Below are positions 62,057 through 64,000 of a DNA stretch of 64,000 nucleotides, piece by piece. This DNA comes from an uncultured Oscillospiraceae bacterium (GTDB lineage: Bacteria; Bacillota; Clostridia; Oscillospirales; Oscillospiraceae): the NCBI GenBank assembly GCA_947624985.1, contig CANQMO010000008.1, positions 35,410 through 99,409 on the forward strand, read 5' to 3'. A model generated the notes under the pieces. The model did no database searches and was not told the origin of the DNA. It saw only the letters and a program-made list of their open reading frames with translations. The first letter of the stretch is position 1. Every line of letters begins with the position of its first letter. The position numbers and the translations under genes were made by a program.

Positions 62057-62060
62057 ACTA

Positions 62061-62089
62061 TTGCAAAGCGTCTCTCCATGCTATATACT
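62061..62089 (+). promoter_or_regulatory. promoter of XRE-S24 repressor gene
   Basis: TTGCAA-N17-TATACT. Confidence 0.65.
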
Positions 62090-62114
62090 GTTTTTCAAAG
62101 GGGGGCGAAGTGCT

Positions 62115-62789
62115 GTGTTTGACGATATCGGGGCGAAGCTGGCGGCGCTGCGGCGGCAGGCGGGGCTGAGCCAGAAGCAGCTGGCCCAAAAGCTGACGGC
62201 GCTGGGGGAGCCTGTCACGGACAAGGCGCTCTCCAAATGGGAGAAGGGGGCCACGCTCCCGTCAGCCCGTCAGTTTTTGCTGGTGTGCCGGGCGCTGGAG
62301 GTGGAGGACCTTTCCGGGGAGTTCATGGGCGCGGGCCTTGCCCGGGGACTGGACGCGGCGGGGCGGCGGAAGCTGAACGAGTACGCGGAGCTTCTGCGGC
62401 GCAGCGGCCTGTATGAGCCCAGGCCGGAGGGTGGTCGGGCCATCCGGCTGTACACCCTGGCGGCCAGCGCGGGTCCCGGCCAGTTTCTGGACGACGGGGA
62501 TTTCCGCTGGATAGACGCCGCCAGCGCGCCCAGACAGGCGGACTTTGCCGTGCGGGTAGCGGGGGACAGCATGGAGCCCCGGTACCGGGACGGGCAGGTG
62601 GTGTATGTGAAGGCGTCGCCCACGGTGGCGGACGGGGAGATAGGGCTGTTTTTCTGGCAGGGAAGCGGCTATATCAAGCAGATGTATGACCGGCCCGGGG
62701 GCGTGCGGCTGCACAGCCTGAACCCGGCCTATGAGGATATCGCGATATCGGAGCCGGCCCAACTGCGGGTTTTCGGCCGGGTCCTGTGA
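62115..62789 (+). CDS. XRE-family HTH regulator with LexA/S24-like C-terminal domain (GTG start)
   Basis: HTH LAALRRQAGLSQKQLAQKLTALGEPVTDKALSKWEKGATLPS; AGDSMEPRYRDGQVVYVK; GSGYIKQMY; ASAG possible cleavage site. Confidence 0.88.
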   Translation: MFDDIGAKLAALRRQAGLSQKQLAQKLTALGEPVTDKALSKWEKGATLPSARQFLLVCRALEVEDLSGEFMGAGLARGLDAAGRRKLNEYAELLRRSGLYEPRPEGGRAIRLYTLAASAGPGQFLDDGDFRWIDAASAPRQADFAVRVAGDSMEPRYRDGQVVYVKASPTVADGEIGLFFWQGSGYIKQMYDRPGGVRLHSLNPAYEDIAISEPAQLRVFGRVL

Positions 62790-62802
62790 GGAGGGGCGGG
62801 AA

Positions 62803-63891
62803 ATGAAACTGACGAGAAAGACCTGCTGGCGGATAGGCGCGTCCGCGTTTTTACTGTATCTGGCCATCTACTACTGGCAGTCCGTGGCCCGGCTGCTGCG
62901 GGTGTTCGTGGGGGCCTGCGTGCCGCTGATCCTGGGCGGCGCCATCGCCTACGTCATTAACATTCTGATGACCTTTTACGAGAAGCACTACATCCTGCCC
63001 AAGAGCGGGAAACTGGCGGGACTGCGGCGGCCGGTGTGCATGCTTGGCGCTATGCTGACGGTGGTGTTCGTGCTGGTATTCGTGGTGCGGCTGGTGGTGC
63101 CGGAGCTGCTGTCCTGCCTGAACGCGCTGGTGAGCCAGGCGCCGGCGGCGGTGGACCGGCTGCTGCGCAATCCCGCCGTGCAGAAGATGATCCCGGCGGA
63201 TATCGAGGAGCGGATCGCGGCCATCGACTGGAACAGCGCGGTGGTGCATGCCCGCAAGGTGCTGCTGTCGGGCTTCTCCGGGGCGGCCAATGCGGTCAGC
63301 TCCATCTTCTCCGGGATCGTGACGGCGCTGTTCGCGCTGATCTTCGCCATCTATCTGCTGCTGGGCAAGGACACCCTGAGCCGTCAGTGCGGCCGGGTGC
63401 TGGACAGCTACTTAAAGCCCGCCTGGCGGGAAAAGGTCCGCTACGCCCTGGGGGTGCTGAACAGCAGCTTCCACAGCTATGTGGTGGGCCAGTGCACCGA
63501 GGCGGTGGTGCTGGGGTGCCTGTGCATAGGGGGCATGATGCTCTTCAAGTTCCCATACGCCACCATGATCGGCACGCTGGTGGGGGTGACGGCGCTGATA
63601 CCCGTGGCCGGGGCCTATATCGGCGCGGGCGTGGGCGCGTTCATGATCCTGTCCGTATCCCCGGAAAAGGCCATATGGTTTTTGGTGTTCATCGTGGTGC
63701 TCCAGCAGCTGGAGGGGAATCTGATCTATCCCCGGGTAGTGGGGTCCTCCATCGGCCTGCCGGGTATCTTCGTGCTGGCGGCGGTGACGGTGGGCGGCGC
63801 CATGTTCGGCGTGCTGGGCATGCTGGTGGGCGTGCCTTTGGTGGCGGCGCTGTACCAGATACTGAAAGACGATATAGCTAAACGTACATAA
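62803..63891 (+). CDS. AI-2E family transporter
   Basis: Multi-TM; CVPLILGGAIAYVINILMTFYE...QQLEGNLIYPRVVGSSIGLPGIFVLAAVTVGGAMFGVLGMLVGVPLVAALY. Confidence 0.92.
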   Translation: MKLTRKTCWRIGASAFLLYLAIYYWQSVARLLRVFVGACVPLILGGAIAYVINILMTFYEKHYILPKSGKLAGLRRPVCMLGAMLTVVFVLVFVVRLVVPELLSCLNALVSQAPAAVDRLLRNPAVQKMIPADIEERIAAIDWNSAVVHARKVLLSGFSGAANAVSSIFSGIVTALFALIFAIYLLLGKDTLSRQCGRVLDSYLKPAWREKVRYALGVLNSSFHSYVVGQCTEAVVLGCLCIGGMMLFKFPYATMIGTLVGVTALIPVAGAYIGAGVGAFMILSVSPEKAIWFLVFIVVLQQLEGNLIYPRVVGSSIGLPGIFVLAAVTVGGAMFGVLGMLVGVPLVAALYQILKDDIAKRT

Positions 63892-63893
63892 GG

Positions 63894-63926
63894 AAAGGGC
63901 GCGGTGCTCGGCACCGCGCCCTTTTC
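63894..63926 (+). terminator. intrinsic terminator after AI-2E transporter gene
   Basis: AAAGGGCGCGGTGC-TCG-GCACCGCGCCCTTTT. Confidence 0.9.
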
Positions 63927-64000
63927 AATCTGTCAAAGAACGAGTTGTTTTCAGGGAGCGAGAACGGCACGTTTTTGTATAAAGGCGGGAAATAACCAGA

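Overview
The window is from a high-GC, Firmicutes/Oscillospiraceae-like chromosome. I infer this from gene order and protein sequences; no search was run. Housekeeping blocks are: rpoB(partial)-rpoC-GDPD-rpsL-rpsG-fusA-tuf; a cell-envelope block (CdaR/PucR-type regulator, ftsEX, M23 hydrolase, S41 protease); greA-lysS; rRNA/tRNA MTase-dprA-topA-trmFO-plsX-acpP-rnc-radical SAM-smc-TraX-ftsY-rdgB-yhbY-nadD/yqeK-rsfS-leuS-rpsU. Accessory modules are: (i) a GntR / HpaI-aldolase / FAD-oxidoreductase / TRAP-transporter block; (ii) two acyltransferase-3 genes plus a MATE exporter; (iii) a LacI-controlled ribokinase / SIS / MBL-hydrolase / sugar-ABC operon; (iv) an MFS exporter with a leader-peptide/terminator region; (v) a divergent Y-family polymerase / XRE-S24 repressor pair. 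The strongest non-routine observations are as follows. A 25-bp exact direct repeat (18848-18872 and 25659-25683) brackets the whole GntR-TRAP block. It duplicates the 3' end of the S41 protease gene, and the right copy keeps the same reading frame and its own stop codon, which looks like an island inserted between the protease gene and greA. Paired TGT-NN-ACA palindromes about 19-20 bp apart sit at both the gntR and aldolase promoters, with one of each pair centred on the TTGACA -35 box. The MFS exporter has a 28-codon leader ORF with a strong Shine-Dalgarno and a terminator-like hairpin abutting its start codon, suggesting attenuation. The polymerase/repressor intergenic region predicts a leaderless polymerase mRNA and contains operator-like repeats. 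SMC appears to have shortened coiled-coil arms. All functional statements are inferences from reading the sequence.
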